Positions 5,470-6,017 of a stretch of 6,017 bases of DNA are shown in pieces (positions within the stretch are counted from its first letter, which is position 1; each line of letters begins with the position of its first letter). Made by a program: the position numbers and the translations under genes. A model generated the notes under the pieces. It was not told the origin of the DNA. It made no database searches and saw only the letters and a list, made by a program, of their open reading frames with translations. The DNA comes from Euryarchaeota archaeon UBA259 (GTDB taxonomy: Archaea > Thermoplasmatota > Poseidoniia > Poseidoniales > Poseidoniaceae), in contig DAXG01000011.1 in assembly GCA_002506275.1 (NCBI GenBank), forward strand, positions 1-6,017. Reading direction: 5' to 3'.

Positions 5470-6017
5470 ATGCGACAGATGAAGACAATGAAGATGATTG
5501 GAATTGTGATGACCCTCATTATGCTCACTGCTACAACCGTCCCCGTCTTGGCAGGGGCCTCTGAACAAACAGACGGCCGTTCAACCGGTAATGAATCGGT
5601 AAGCGCCGATGTAAGTGGAGTATTCTATGAGCGTGGAAACAGCATCTCTGTGACCGTAATGTCTACCAATCTCGACCCGTCAACAGAATATACGATAAAT
5701 TGGGAACTGTGTTTCGCTGCTTACAACAATTGTAATCTTTACAGCGAAATGGCAGCTTCTGGGGGCTCCGATCCTACTGAAACCGAAGGCACAATGGATC
5801 TTGGTTCTGGCAACATGTTCACAACATCGGTGTTCACTTTCACTGACCCAGGCTTGTTTGAGGACGATGGAATGAACGGTATTTCCGGAATCATGAACCA
5901 ATCGTATCACTTCCGCGTGACGCTTGACACACAAGGCATCGAACTCGAGACCATCCAAAGCTCTGCTTTCGTTCTTGGTGGAGAGATGCGTGACCAATCT
6001 TACATTGATAACATCGG
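5470..6017 (+). CDS. Secreted protein with signal peptide, C-terminus beyond window
   Basis: 182 codons are visible before the window ends, with no stop. The N-terminus is a Sec-type signal peptide: basic start (MRQMKTMK), hydrophobic core (about residues 9-27) and a likely cleavage after VLA (26-28), leaving a Ser/Thr/Glu-rich mature start. The exported part (about 45-170) alternates short hydrophobic and polar stretches with Gly/Asp/Asn turns, as in beta-sandwich surface domains. C81 and C88 could form a disulfide. I do not recognise a family. ATG 5470 is the first start; in-frame ATGs at 5479, 5488 and 5494 would shorten only the basic N-region. The gene diverges from the tetR operon across 160 bases. 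The shared region allows co-regulation, but the palindromic operator is about 130 bases from this start, so control by TetR is not evident. Confidence 0.8.
   Translation, partial: MRQMKTMKMIGIVMTLIMLTATTVPVLAGASEQTDGRSTGNESVSADVSGVFYERGNSISVTVMSTNLDPSTEYTINWELCFAAYNNCNLYSEMAASGGSDPTETEGTMDLGSGNMFTTSVFTFTDPGLFEDDGMNGISGIMNQSYHFRVTLDTQGIELETIQSSAFVLGGEMRDQSYIDNI

Noticed and set aside
5680..5997. Minus-strand frame opposite the secreted protein
   Set aside because: The plus strand has a signal peptide and a consistent exported domain. The minus frame has no recognisable feature.

Overview
The window looks like a piece of an uncultivated prokaryote genome, and I lean towards an archaeon. The reasons are a TATA-like box about 30 bases upstream of the tetR start, AGGTGA/GAGGT-type Shine-Dalgarno sites inside the operon, and apparently leaderless or short-leader starts at operon heads. 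A marine Thermoplasmatota/Poseidoniales-type genome would fit, but this is inference and nothing here is a taxonomic marker. No rRNA, tRNA, CRISPR array, transposase or integrase gene is visible.

Left part (1 to about 1190, plus strand): an accessory, partly decayed stretch. It holds two diverged tandem copies of a module of about 565 bases. Each copy has an upstream block (first 23 bases 21/23 identical, then an identical 10-mer at exactly the same offset) followed by a small hydrophobic protein. The two proteins align at their first membrane helix, so they are probably old paralogues. The second copy also carries a start-less reading frame (524-727) that appears frameshifted. Directly after it (901-1092) lies a start-less frame with a Gly/Gln-rich linker and a C-terminal membrane helix, which looks like the tail of a lost membrane protein.

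Middle: a short intact gene (1189-1488) encodes a two-helix membrane protein with a C-terminal four-cysteine zinc ribbon. It converges, with only 18 bases between stop codons, on a three-gene minus-strand operon.

The operon, read right to left, is tetR (5309-4683), an ABC ATPase of the LolD/MacB-N type (4677-3964) and an 815-residue MacB/LolCE-type permease with two FtsX domains (3954-1507). Gaps are 5 and 9 bases, so the genes are probably cotranscribed and translationally coupled. Immediately upstream of tetR sit two adjacent 12-bp inverted repeats, nested in a larger 33-bp imperfect palindrome, between the TATA-like box and the start codon. This is a textbook layout for an autorepressed efflux or envelope-export operon whose inducer and substrate are unknown.

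Right edge: a divergent plus-strand gene starts at 5470 and runs off the window. It encodes a secreted protein with a clear signal peptide and a probable beta-rich exported domain.

The well-supported system is the TetR-controlled MacB-like transporter. The least explained part is the tandem small-membrane-protein module at the left.
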